Source: Neoaquamicrobium sediminum (GTDB lineage: Bacteria; Pseudomonadota; Alphaproteobacteria; Rhizobiales; Rhizobiaceae). Taken from it: a stretch of DNA of 64,000 nt. The stretch covers positions 124,001-188,000 of the forward strand of contig NZ_JABETK010000003.1 of assembly GCF_013240295.1 (NCBI RefSeq). Reading direction: 5' to 3'. The stretch's first letter is position 1. Each line of letters starts with the position of its first letter. The translations under genes were made by a program, and so were the position numbers. Under the pieces are notes generated by a model. It was not told where the DNA came from and searched no databases. It was given only the letters and a program-made list of their open reading frames with translations. Below, piece by piece: positions 10,182 through 18,338 of the stretch.

Positions 10182-10500
10182 CTAGGGTCCGTGACATGCC
10201 CCTGAACGTTCGTCCATCGTCGATTTGAGCCCTGGCCGTATTCTGCTCTCATTCCGTTTTTGGCGGATCACGTCCCGCAGCATCTCCTTGTCGAGGGAGA
10301 GGTCGGCGACCAGGGTCCTGAGCGTGCTGTCGTCCTCGACCTGCTTGAGCCGGTTCATCCTGATCGGCCGCAGCCCGCCCCGTTTCTTTTTCCAGTTGAG
10401 GTAGGTCGCCTGGCTGATCCCAGCCCGACGGCAAACCTCCGCGACCTGGATTCGGTCCGCTCCCTGCTTCAAAATGAACGCCTTCTAGGCGTTCGAGAAC
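10182..10500 (-). pseudogene. IS3-family orfA remnant
   Basis: A decayed OrfA of another IS3-family element. The readable text KQGADRIQVAEVCRRAGIS, then QATYLNWKKKRGGL and LSLDKEMLRDVIRQK, is the HTH and zipper part of an IS407-type OrfA. The N terminus is cut by an in-frame stop before KAFILKQ, and no orfB follows. It shows older transposon activity in this stretch. Confidence 0.7.
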
Positions 10501-10584
10501 CATCGTCGTCCGCTCCTCCCGGGCAAGGGATGTCAACGGCGGAGCAAAAACCGGCCATTGGGCGGCGCAAAACCAGGCCCCTGG

Positions 10585-10649
10585 CGCTGCTGCGAGCGGG
10601 GAACGTCGGGAGGGCGTAGCCCGACCAGAGTTTTCCGCTCGCAGCAGCG
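10585..10649. repeat. Nested perfect inverted repeat (cruciform-like)
   Basis: Outer arms CGCTGCTGCGAGCGG (10585-10599) and its exact reverse complement (10635-10649) enclose inner arms GTCGGG (10605-10610) / CCCGAC (10620-10625). As RNA or single-stranded DNA this makes a long stem with an internal bulge and a terminal hairpin. It lies between the IS remnant and the next IS end. The function is unknown; it may be the end structure of a decayed mobile element. Confidence 0.6.
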
Positions 10650-10782
10650 GCGATCTTATTGGTGAGGGTTGGCGGTTTTTCGTGCCCGGCTTTGCGCGAG
10701 GCGATAGCTGTCGCCGTTTGGTCTGCCCCTGAAAAGTGGTCCTCTTTGAAGTAGGCTATTGAGCCGTAGAGAGGACGTTGGA

Positions 10783-11061
10783 ATGCCCCAGAAGAAGCAC
10801 AAGCCCGAAGAGATCGTCGCGAAGCTGCGCCAGGTCGATGTTCTGTTGTCGCAAGGAAGATCGGTTGGCGAAGCGGTTCGTTCGATCGGCGTGACACAGT
10901 TCACGTATTACCGGTGGCGCAAGGAGTTCGGCGGCCTTAAAGGCGATCAGGTGAAGCGTCTCAAGGAGCTTGAGAAAGAGAACGACCGTCTGCGCAAGGC
11001 GGTGTCGGACCTGACGCTCGAGAAGCTGATCCTGAAAGAGGCTGCTGCGGGAAACTTCTGA
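10783..11061 (+). CDS. IS3-family transposase OrfA (copy A)
   Basis: A 92-residue OrfA beginning MPQKKHKPEEIVAKLRQV with an HTH (GEAVRSIGVTQFTYYRWR) and a C-terminal helix (LKELEKENDRLRKAVSDL). The GAGAGGACGTTGGA leader gives a ribosome site at the right spacing. It is almost identical to the copy B OrfA; T and S differ at one position in the HTH. Confidence 0.9.
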   Translation: MPQKKHKPEEIVAKLRQVDVLLSQGRSVGEAVRSIGVTQFTYYRWRKEFGGLKGDQVKRLKELEKENDRLRKAVSDLTLEKLILKEAAAGNF

Positions 11062-11096
11062 GCCCCGCCCGCCGTCGCCGTTGCGTCGATCATGTC

Positions 11097-11951
11097 ATGG
11101 CGAAGTTCTGTGTCTCGGAGCGCTTTGCCTGCAAGGTTCTCGGCCAGCACCGTTCGACCCAGCGCAAGAAGCCCAGAGGCAGGCCGGATGAAGAGGCGTT
11201 GACCGCCGACATCATCCGGCTCGCATCCCGCTATGGCCGATACGGCTATCGCCGGGTCACGGCGATGCTGCGGTCCGAGGGCTGGACGGTGAACGCCAAG
11301 CGCGTCGAGCGCATCTGGCGGCGGGAGGGGCTGAAGGTTCCCCAGAAGCAACCGAAGAAAGGTCGGCTCTGGCTGAATGACGGATCGTGCGTCCGGCTTC
11401 GACCCGAGCACCCCAACCATGTCTGGTCCTATGATTTCGTCGAGGGCCGGACCCACAATGGCAGGAAGTTCCGCATGCTCAACATCATCGACGAGTTCAC
11501 CCGGGAGTGCCTGGCGATACGCATCGATCGCAAGCTCAACTCGTCCGACGTCATCGACGTCCTGTCGGACCTGTTCATCCTGCGCGGCGTGCCGGGCCAT
11601 GTTCGCTCTGACAACGGCCCGGAGTTCATCGCCAGGGCCGTGCAGGAGTGGATCGTGGCTGTCGGTGCAAAGACTGCCTTCATCGAACCCGGCAGCCCAT
11701 GGGAGAACGGCTACTGCGAGAGCTTCAACTCGAAGCTCCGCGACGAACTGCTCAACGGTGAGGTCTTCTATAGCGTCGCCGAGGCAAAGGTCATCATCGA
11801 GGCATGGAGACGCTACTACAACACCGAGCGGCCGCACTCATCGCTCGGCTATAAACCGCCGGCGCCGGAGGCTATCATCTGGCCAGCGCCGAACCGTAGA
11901 ACGGCACCACCATCTGCACAGGCAATGGCCGGAAAGCCGATCATGCATTAA
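11097..11951 (+). CDS. IS3-family transposase OrfB (copy A)
   Basis: A 284-residue DDE integrase-type transposase. HTH_21-like GRYGYRRVTAMLRSEGW leads into the catalytic core with WSYDFVEGRT (Asp), VRSDNGPEF (Asp) and SPWENGYCESFNSKLRDELL (Glu). The true product is probably an OrfAB fusion made by frameshifting, since IS3-family OrfB usually joins OrfA just upstream of this ATG. The frame is intact. Confidence 0.9.
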   Translation: MAKFCVSERFACKVLGQHRSTQRKKPRGRPDEEALTADIIRLASRYGRYGYRRVTAMLRSEGWTVNAKRVERIWRREGLKVPQKQPKKGRLWLNDGSCVRLRPEHPNHVWSYDFVEGRTHNGRKFRMLNIIDEFTRECLAIRIDRKLNSSDVIDVLSDLFILRGVPGHVRSDNGPEFIARAVQEWIVAVGAKTAFIEPGSPWENGYCESFNSKLRDELLNGEVFYSVAEAKVIIEAWRRYYNTERPHSSLGYKPPAPEAIIWPAPNRRTAPPSAQAMAGKPIMH

Positions 11952-12223
11952 AACTGAAACCGGACCACCTCATAGGGGCAGGCCAGCATAGTGTGTGCCG
12001 ACCGGTTTCAAACTGTGGGCCGGCGGGTCCCGTCGCTCTCGGGCTTGATTCGGCTATCGGTCGCGCGCCCGACATCCTCTTAAGCACTCAACGGTTGTGG
12101 CTCGTCGTGCGCTTTCATGCACCTCGAGAAACTAAGGCGAAAACGCAATGGCCATTCGTCGGCCTAGTCCCTTAATCCTACCTTACCGATTGTTTTTCTC
12201 AGTCAAAATCTTCCACTTTGTCG

Positions 12224-13093
12224 CTATGGCTTCAGTTCCTTTGCTCGACTGGCCGGTGGCATCAGGAAGCCGGCGAGCTCCTCAAGAACCAGCGCAAGAG
12301 GCCCCGGAGCAGCTGCAACATCCTCGACAAAGGCGCGCCACTGCTGCTGCTTTTGTTCGTCAGCTGCAAATGCTGGCGTGAGCGCATCGGGCGGCTCGGC
12401 CGGTATCACTGTCCCACGTCGCGCAAACGTGGCCGCGATGGCGCGGGCGAGCCGGTCATCATCGAAGGCGAATGACCGGCTGAGAATCCAGATGTCATAG
12501 AAGCCCTTCATCCGGCTGTTCGCCCGGCCCAGCGCCACCATCGCCTGGAACTTCTCGGCAATGACCGTCTCGCGCGCATAGGCGCGCAGTCTTGGTTTCG
12601 GGAGGTCGAGCATAACCGGATAGTCGACGACTTCCGCCCCCGGCTCCAGTGCATCCCCGAAACCGATGTCGATTGTCAGATTGATCCGCGCGCCGCCGAC
12701 CGAAGCGATCGCACGCAGCCGGAGACCACCATAGTCGAGCTTATCGCGGATGCGATCGACACGCAGCGTGTCCGGATCGAACACGACACCGTCTTCGGCG
12801 TCCTGAGCGAGAATGTCCCGGAATGTCGCCAGCATCGCGGCTTCGCTCCGGTCGCCGAATCCCAGCAGATCGAGATCGCGCGTCCCGCGGTGCGGATCGT
12901 CGAACCAGCTCATCATCAACATCGCGCCTTTCAGCACGAAGCGATCGACATGGGGTGACTGGCTGAGCCGGAACAGAAGGCGCTCCAGCGCGAAGCGCGT
13001 GAGCACCAGATCGAAGCTCTGTCCGTTCGCCTTGGAGAGGTTGAGGAGCCGGGCGCGCACCGAGGCGCCGATATTCGTGATCTCCTTAGCCAT
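12224..13093 (-). CDS. AbiEii/AbiGii-type nucleotidyltransferase toxin
   Basis: A 289-residue toxin of the type IV AbiE toxin-antitoxin family. AbiEii proteins are nucleotidyltransferase-like enzymes that cause growth arrest and phage abortive infection. The core LKGAMLMMSWFDDPHRGTRD with RDLDLLGFGD gives the DxD-type catalytic motif, and the conserved ARETVIAEKFQAMVALG and NSRMKGFYDIW follow. Its ATG overlaps the antitoxin stop by 8 nt, as usual for coupled pairs. It lies between two same-orientation IS copies. Confidence 0.9.
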   Translation of the reverse strand: MAKEITNIGASVRARLLNLSKANGQSFDLVLTRFALERLLFRLSQSPHVDRFVLKGAMLMMSWFDDPHRGTRDLDLLGFGDRSEAAMLATFRDILAQDAEDGVVFDPDTLRVDRIRDKLDYGGLRLRAIASVGGARINLTIDIGFGDALEPGAEVVDYPVMLDLPKPRLRAYARETVIAEKFQAMVALGRANSRMKGFYDIWILSRSFAFDDDRLARAIAATFARRGTVIPAEPPDALTPAFAADEQKQQQWRAFVEDVAAAPGPLALVLEELAGFLMPPASRAKELKP

Positions 13094-13703
13094 TGGCGGT
13101 CAGCGCCTCCAGATAGGGGCGGATGACCGTGCCGACCCCGCCTGTATCCGCTGCCCTCACGATCTCTGCCGGGGTGGCTTTGCGTTGGCGCAGAGCCTCC
13201 TGCAGGCCTTCGAGCGCGACGGGAAGACCGATCTTGCCGCGATGGCGGAAGCAGTCCGCGACGGTCTTTGCCACGCCGAACACCTTTACCGATACGCCTT
13301 CGATCACATGGGTCTCGACGCTGTCGGCAAGCAGATCGTCCGAGAAACGCAGCACACGGATCGGCATGTCGCTCGGCTTCGGCGTCCAGTCGTTCCGGCC
13401 GATCGCCATCCACACCTTCTGGGGAAGCTGATCGGTGAGTCCATGAAAGGCGAGCGCCGAGACGAGGCAGATCACACCCTTGGGGAAACGCTTGGCCGCC
13501 TCGGCAAGGCTGTGGTTTGCGTCGAGCTCTGCGTCGGTAAGCTGATAGAGCCCGCGCGCCAGGCGGATGACCTCGCCATCCCTCTCCATGCGGCTGACGG
13601 TTACGGCGGTCACGCCGGCGGCCCTGAGTTCCGCGAGGCGCAGAATCCCACGCGCCGCGAGGAGGTCGCGGGCTATCTCGCGCTGGGGCCGGGCCTGCGG
13701 CAT
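13086..13703 (-). CDS. AbiEi-type antitoxin
   Basis: A 205-residue AbiEi-family antitoxin: an N-terminal winged helix (EIARDLLAARGILRLAELRAAG) with the family turn VIRLARGLYQL, then the C-terminal neutralising domain (ICLVSALAFHGLTDQLP ... KVFGVAKTVADCFRHR). AbiEi proteins repress their own operon. The start at 13703 is preceded by GAGAG; an upstream ATG at about 13733 (MDVEVREY) is also possible. It overlaps the toxin gene. Confidence 0.88.
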   Translation of the reverse strand: MPQARPQREIARDLLAARGILRLAELRAAGVTAVTVSRMERDGEVIRLARGLYQLTDAELDANHSLAEAAKRFPKGVICLVSALAFHGLTDQLPQKVWMAIGRNDWTPKPSDMPIRVLRFSDDLLADSVETHVIEGVSVKVFGVAKTVADCFRHRGKIGLPVALEGLQEALRQRKATPAEIVRAADTGGVGTVIRPYLEALTANG

Positions 13704-13898
13704 AGATACATACTCTCGCACTTCAACGTCCATAGTGTGAGGTTTTGTACCAGATGGGGCCATAGAGGAAAAGACCGACGAGGTGTCGGATCGGCTGATT
13801 GGAAGCCTCCGCGCCGCTGATTGGAAGCGCATGTGGTCTGCCCCTGAAAAGTGGTCCTCCCTGAAGTAGGCTATTGAGCCTTTAGAGAGGACGTTGGA

Positions 13899-14177
13899 AT
13901 GCCCCAGAAGAAGCACAAGCCCGAAGAGATTGTCGCGAAACTGCGCCAGGTCGATGTCTTGTTGTCGCAAGGTCGATCGGTTGGTGAAGCGGTTCGCTCA
14001 ATAGGTGTGACGCAGTTCTCGTATTATCGGTGGCGCAAGGAGTTTGGTGGCCTGAAGGGCGACCAGGTGAAGCGCCTGAAAGAGCTTGAGAAAGAGAACG
14101 ACCGGCTGCGCAAGGCGGTGTCGGACCTGACGCTCGAGAAGCTGATCCTGAAAGAGGCTGCTGCGGGAAACTTCTGA
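13899..14177 (+). CDS. IS3-family transposase OrfA (copy B)
   Basis: A 92-residue OrfA matching the copy A protein except one HTH residue (FSYYRWR instead of FTYYRWR). Same leader and ribosome site. It carries the helix-turn-helix and leucine-rich C-terminal helix used to bind element ends and contact OrfB. Confidence 0.9.
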   Translation: MPQKKHKPEEIVAKLRQVDVLLSQGRSVGEAVRSIGVTQFSYYRWRKEFGGLKGDQVKRLKELEKENDRLRKAVSDLTLEKLILKEAAAGNF

Positions 14178-14212
14178 GCCCCGCCCGCCGTCGCCGTTGC
14201 GTCGATCATGTC

Positions 14213-15067
14213 ATGGCGAAGTTCTGTGTCTCGGAGCGCTTTGCCTGCAAGGCTCTCGGCCAGCACCGTTCGACCCAGCGCAAGAAGCCGGAAGGCAGGT
14301 CGGATGAAGAGGCGTTGACGGCTGACATTATTCGCCTGGCCTCACGCTACGGCCGCTACGGCTATCGCAGGATCACCGCGATGCTGCGGTCCGAGGGTTG
14401 GACGGTGAATGCCAAGCGTGTCGAGCGCATCTGGCGGCGGGAGGGGCTGAAGGTTCCCCAGAAGCAACCGAAGAAAGGCCGTCTCTGGCTGAATGACGGA
14501 TCGTGTATCCGGCTTCGACCCGAGCATCCCAACCATGTCTGGTCCTATGACTTCGTCGAGGACCGGACGCACAATGGCAGGAAGTTCCGCATGCTCAACA
14601 TCATCGATGAGTTCACCCGGGAATGCTTGGCGATCCGCATCGATCGCAAGCTCAATTCGACCGACGTCATCGACGTTCTGTCGGACCTGTTCATCCTGCG
14701 CGGTGTGCCGGGCCATGTTCGATCGGACAACGGACCGGAGTTCATAGCCAAGGCCGTGCGGGAGTGGATCGTTGCGGTCGGGGCCAGGACTGCCTTCATC
14801 GAGCCAGGCAGCCCTTGGGAAAATGGCTACTGCGAGAGCTTCAACTCGAAGCTGCGTGACGAACTGCTCAATGGCGAGATCTTCTACAGCCTCGCCGAGG
14901 CGAAGGTCATCATCGAGGCGTGGCGGCGCTACTACAATACGGAGCGGCCGCACTCATCACTCGGATACAAACCGCCAGCACCGCAGGCAATCGTTATACC
15001 TGCGATGCCACGCGGATCGACTCCATCATCTGCCCAAGCGATAGCCGGAAAGCCGATCATGCACTAA
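14213..15067 (+). CDS. IS3-family transposase OrfB (copy B)
   Basis: A 284-residue DDE transposase with the same catalytic blocks as copy A (WSYDFVEDRT, VRSDNGPEF, SPWENGYCESF). It differs from copy A at scattered residues (for example EGRS for RGRP near residue 27) and at the C-terminal tail. The frame is intact. Confidence 0.9.
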   Translation: MAKFCVSERFACKALGQHRSTQRKKPEGRSDEEALTADIIRLASRYGRYGYRRITAMLRSEGWTVNAKRVERIWRREGLKVPQKQPKKGRLWLNDGSCIRLRPEHPNHVWSYDFVEDRTHNGRKFRMLNIIDEFTRECLAIRIDRKLNSTDVIDVLSDLFILRGVPGHVRSDNGPEFIAKAVREWIVAVGARTAFIEPGSPWENGYCESFNSKLRDELLNGEIFYSLAEAKVIIEAWRRYYNTERPHSSLGYKPPAPQAIVIPAMPRGSTPSSAQAIAGKPIMH

Positions 15068-15190
15068 GACTGAAACCGGACCACCCGATAGGGGCAGGCC
15101 ACTTTTTTGTTGAGTTCATCCAGGCGGGCAGCAAAAGCAGATGCGATTTCATCGCTATATCGTATTCGAAGGCGACGCCGAGCTGGGGCG

Positions 15191-15381
15191 CTATCGATTC
15201 CCATGATCGGCATGAACGTGATAGATCGCCGGTGACGTGCCGCTGTGATCGACGACGGCAAGCGGCCGTTCTTCGAGCCAGACATATTCGCGTAGAAGCG
15301 TACCGCCCGCGTCATATTCGGCGATGATGTTGCCGTCCAGATCGTACACGAAGTGTGCGTTCCTCTCATCTGTCGCCAACC
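15191..15381 (-). pseudogene. RHS/YD-repeat protein remnant
   Basis: A fragment of an RHS-type protein core: HFVYDLDGNIIAEYDAGG, then LLREYVWLEERPLAVVD and IYHVHADH match the conserved YD-repeat-to-core region that normally continues with a LGTPR motif. Here the frame goes off and stops after HADHGNR, and the upstream coding part is missing. IS copy B lies immediately downstream on this strand. RHS proteins are large secreted polymorphic toxins, so this is a scrap of one. Confidence 0.7.
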
Positions 15382-15497
15382 GACACTCCCACTCCCATCG
15401 ACTGTGCCCTCGACACATTGAACCTCATCCCTCGCAGTCCGTACGGTCGTGCGAAGGGGACATCGACCGGATGCGCCCATCGGCAAGGGAGAGATCA

Positions 15498-17075
15498 ATG
15501 AACCGGCGAGAATTCAACCTGATGTTGGCAGCCACGATCGGCTCCACAGCTTTTGCGGGGCCTGCGTTCGGCCAGAGGACGGGCGACACGCTGACGGCGA
15601 TCATCCAACCCGAGCCGCCGATCCTGAACCTTGGACTTAACCAACAGACGCCGACCGGCGTGGTCGGCGGCAAGATTTACGAAGGGCTGCTTTCCTACGC
15701 CAAGGACCTCAGCCCGCAGCCTCTGCTCGCCGATTCCTGGGAGGTTTCGGAGGACGGCCTGACCTACACCTTCAAACTCGTGACGAACGCGAAGTGGCAC
15801 GACGGCCAGCCGTTCTCGTCGGCCGACGTCCTCTTCTCCTGCAAGTCGCTGCTGCCCGAAACCCATCCCCGTGCCCGCGCCGTGTTCGAGCGCTGCGAGA
15901 GCATTGAGGCGCCGGACGACCATACGGTGGTCTTCAAGTTGAAGGAGGCATTCCCGGCCTTCATCATGGCCTTCGAGACGGCATCGGCGCCTATGCTGCC
16001 GCGCCACCTGCTGGAAGGGAAAGACTATCGCAAGGACGGCGCCGAGCAGCAGCCGGTTGGCACCGGTCCGTTCCGCCTTGCCGAATGGGTGCGCGGGTCC
16101 CACATCCACCTGACCGCGGTCGATGACTACTATCGGCCGGATCAGCCGAAGCTGAAGGAAATCTACTATCGCGTGATCCCGGACGCCGCCTCGCGCGCCG
16201 TCTCGCTCGAGCAGGGTGAGACGCAGCTTGCGCAGTGGCAGGACATCGAACCATTCGACGTGGAGCGGCTGGCGTCGCTCGATCACCTCGACATGACGAC
16301 CGACGGCTACGAGTATTTCTCACCGATGGTGTGGATCGAGTTGAACTGCCGCCGTCCGCCAATGGACGACAAGCGGTTTCGCCAGGCGCTGATGCACCTT
16401 CTTGACCGTGAGTTCGTGCGCGATCGCATCCTGTTTGGCCTTGCCAATGCGGCGACAGGGCCGATTGCTTCGTCGATGCGATACTACACGCCGGACGTGA
16501 AAATTTACGAGCCTTCGGTCGAAAAGGCTGTGGCGCTCCTCGACGAGATGGGCCTGAAGCCCGACGCCGCCGGCGTGCGTGCGACGCTCAAGTTCACGAT
16601 GGTGCCGGCAGGCGAGGTCTGGACGCGGATTGCGGAGTATGTGCGCCAGTCCTTCGGTGCGGCGGGGATCAATGTCGAGTTGCAGAGCAATGATCTTGCC
16701 GGTTGGGTCTCCGCCGTCAGCAACGGTGATTTCGACATCAGCGGCAATCAGCTCTACCAGAATGGCGATCCAGCCCTCGGCGTATCGCGCACCTATATAT
16801 CCTCCAACATCCGCAAGGGCGTGATGTTCTCCAACACGGCTGGCTATTCTAATCCGAAGGTGGACGAGCTGTTCGAGGCTGCTGCCGTCGAGCTGGACGA
16901 GGAAAAGCGCCAGGCGCTTTATACGCAGGTGCAGCAGCTCCTCGTCGAGGAGATGCCGATCCTGTGGCTGTGCGAGCAGAAATACCCGACGATCTTCGAC
17001 AACCGGCTGAGCGATGTCGTCACCACATCGACCGGCGTTAACGCCAATTTCGGCACGACACACTTCGCGGCCTGA
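15498..17075 (+). CDS. ABC transporter substrate-binding protein, family 5 (DppA/OppA type)
   Basis: A 525-residue periplasmic solute-binding protein of the peptide/opine/nickel class. The start at 15498 follows AAGGGAGAG and opens with a signal (MNRREFNLMLAATIGSTAFA ... AFGQ); the NRRE and following hydrophobic stretch resemble but do not meet the Tat motif. Family landmarks: IYEGLLSYAKDLSPQPLLAD, WHDGQPFSSADV, GTGPFRLAEWVRG and RFRQALMHLLDREFV. It heads a transporter locus; a strong terminator separates it from the M20 gene, so the binding protein is probably made in excess. Confidence 0.92.
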   Translation: MNRREFNLMLAATIGSTAFAGPAFGQRTGDTLTAIIQPEPPILNLGLNQQTPTGVVGGKIYEGLLSYAKDLSPQPLLADSWEVSEDGLTYTFKLVTNAKWHDGQPFSSADVLFSCKSLLPETHPRARAVFERCESIEAPDDHTVVFKLKEAFPAFIMAFETASAPMLPRHLLEGKDYRKDGAEQQPVGTGPFRLAEWVRGSHIHLTAVDDYYRPDQPKLKEIYYRVIPDAASRAVSLEQGETQLAQWQDIEPFDVERLASLDHLDMTTDGYEYFSPMVWIELNCRRPPMDDKRFRQALMHLLDREFVRDRILFGLANAATGPIASSMRYYTPDVKIYEPSVEKAVALLDEMGLKPDAAGVRATLKFTMVPAGEVWTRIAEYVRQSFGAAGINVELQSNDLAGWVSAVSNGDFDISGNQLYQNGDPALGVSRTYISSNIRKGVMFSNTAGYSNPKVDELFEAAAVELDEEKRQALYTQVQQLLVEEMPILWLCEQKYPTIFDNRLSDVVTTSTGVNANFGTTHFAA

Positions 17076-17087
17076 TCGCTACGGGCT

Positions 17088-17126
17088 CCGCCGGCGCCCG
17101 ACCGGGCGCCGGCGGCTGTATTTTTT
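17088..17126 (+). terminator. Rho-independent terminator
   Basis: Perfect 12-bp GC stem (CCGCCGGCGCCC / GGGCGCCGGCGG) with a 4-nt loop, followed by CTGTATTTTTT. It lies just after the binding-protein gene and before the M20 gene, and is probably leaky since the permease genes follow. Confidence 0.85.
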
Positions 17127-17171
17127 AAAGAACGTGGCCGGCGGCCGCGGCAGAGGAGGCTTTCAGCCGAC

Positions 17172-18338
17172 ATGACCTGGCATTTCGATGACGCCGAGAT
17201 CGCCGCGCTGGAGGCGTGGCGGCACAAGCTGCACCAGTTTCCTGAGATTTCGGGCGAAGAGGTCGAGACGGCGCGCGAGGTGGTTTCCTTCCTCGCAGAT
17301 ACGGGTCCGGACGAGGTCATCACCGAATTGGGCGGGCACGGCGTCGCGCTGGTTTTTGAGGGCGCGGATGCGGGCCCGACGGTGCTGTTGCGATGCGAGC
17401 TCGACGCGCTCCAGATCCACGAACTATCTGCCCTTCCTTACCGCTCGCGCATCGACGGCAAGGCGCATATGTGCGGTCATGACGGGCACATGACGATGAT
17501 GGCTGCCGTCGCCCGCCGTCTGGGCGATCAAAGGCCGGCCCGGGGCAGGGCGGTCCTGTTGTTCCAGCCGGCCGAAGAGACCGCCCATGGCGCCGAGGCC
17601 GTGCTTGCCGATCCAAAGTTCGCGCCGATCACGCCGGACCATTCCTACGCGATCCACAATATGCCAGGCCTGCCGCTCGCCCATGTCGCGGTGGCGCCCG
17701 GCCAGATCACCTGTGCATCGATGGGGCTGTGCGTTGAACTCACCGGCAAGACCGCGCATGCCTCCATGCCTGAATCCGGCATTTCGCCCGCGACCGCGGT
17801 TTCCCGCATCATCACCGCGTTGAAGACTTTCGACACGGGCGAGGTGGTGGGACAAGGGTTCCGGCGCGTGACACTGACGAACGTCCAGATGGGCAGGCCG
17901 GTATTCGGCATCACGCCGGGTTCTGCCGAGATCCGCATGACCCTGCGCAGGCCCGAGAGCGACGGGATGGCGGCACTTGTCGAGGAGGTGCTGGAAATGG
18001 TGGCCAAGGTCGCCGCCGAGGAGCAGCTTACCGTCACCCATTCGACGCACAACTTCTTCCGCGCCTGCGTCAATGACCCCGAGGCGGCGGACGTCTTCGA
18101 CACCGCCGCGACGCGCATGGAGCTGTCGCGCGTTGAAGGCTATGTGCCCATCAGGGGCGCGGAAGATTTCGGCCTGTTCGGATCGTGCTCGAGGTCAGCC
18201 ATGCTCTTCATCGGGGCCGGCGTGGACCGCCCGATGGTCCACAATCCCGACTACGACTTTCCGGACGAGCTGATCCCGGTTGGTGCCGGCCTGTTCCTTC
18301 ACGTCCTCGACCAGTTGCTCGGACTTGAGATCGCCTGA
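17172..18338 (+). CDS. M20 family amidohydrolase (hippurate/N-acyl amino acid hydrolase type)
   Basis: A 388-residue zinc peptidase/amidohydrolase of the M20D type, hydrolysing N-acyl amino acids or related amides in the cytosol. Metal-binding motifs: MCGHDGHMTMM (Cys, His, Asp, His), QPAEETAHGAEAVL (Glu pair), YAIHNMPGLP (His) and the C-terminal VHNPDYDFPD (His). A ribosome site GAGGAGG lies upstream of 17172. Its stop shares one base with the permease start (TGATG), so it is in the transporter operon. This suggests the imported compound is an N-acyl or amide-bearing molecule cleaved after uptake. Confidence 0.9.
   Translation: MTWHFDDAEIAALEAWRHKLHQFPEISGEEVETAREVVSFLADTGPDEVITELGGHGVALVFEGADAGPTVLLRCELDALQIHELSALPYRSRIDGKAHMCGHDGHMTMMAAVARRLGDQRPARGRAVLLFQPAEETAHGAEAVLADPKFAPITPDHSYAIHNMPGLPLAHVAVAPGQITCASMGLCVELTGKTAHASMPESGISPATAVSRIITALKTFDTGEVVGQGFRRVTLTNVQMGRPVFGITPGSAEIRMTLRRPESDGMAALVEEVLEMVAKVAAEEQLTVTHSTHNFFRACVNDPEAADVFDTAATRMELSRVEGYVPIRGAEDFGLFGSCSRSAMLFIGAGVDRPMVHNPDYDFPDELIPVGAGLFLHVLDQLLGLEIA

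Larger units (their letters stand above)
10719..11985 (+). mobile_element. IS3-family (probably IS407-group) element, copy A
   Basis: About 1267 bp with imperfect terminal inverted repeats: the left end starts TGGTCTGCCCCTGAAAAGTG and the right end, read from the other strand, starts TGGCCTGCCCCTATGAGGTG. It carries orfA and orfB on the plus strand. No convincing target duplication is seen around this copy. A closely similar copy B lies at 13834-15101 in the same orientation, so the 1.85 kb between them with the AbiE pair has the form of a composite transposon. Confidence 0.88.
13834..15101 (+). mobile_element. IS3-family (probably IS407-group) element, copy B
   Basis: About 1268 bp with the same ends and gene content as copy A and the same orientation. 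It abuts an RHS-type gene remnant on its right. Substitutions relative to copy A are scattered and mostly silent, so the copies are diverged rather than freshly duplicated. No target duplication is evident. Confidence 0.88.

Noticed and set aside
11986-13833. GCAT at the right flank of IS copy A and the left flank of IS copy B as a target duplication
   Set aside because: The two do not abut the element ends in the same register (off by one base), and four bases can match by chance.
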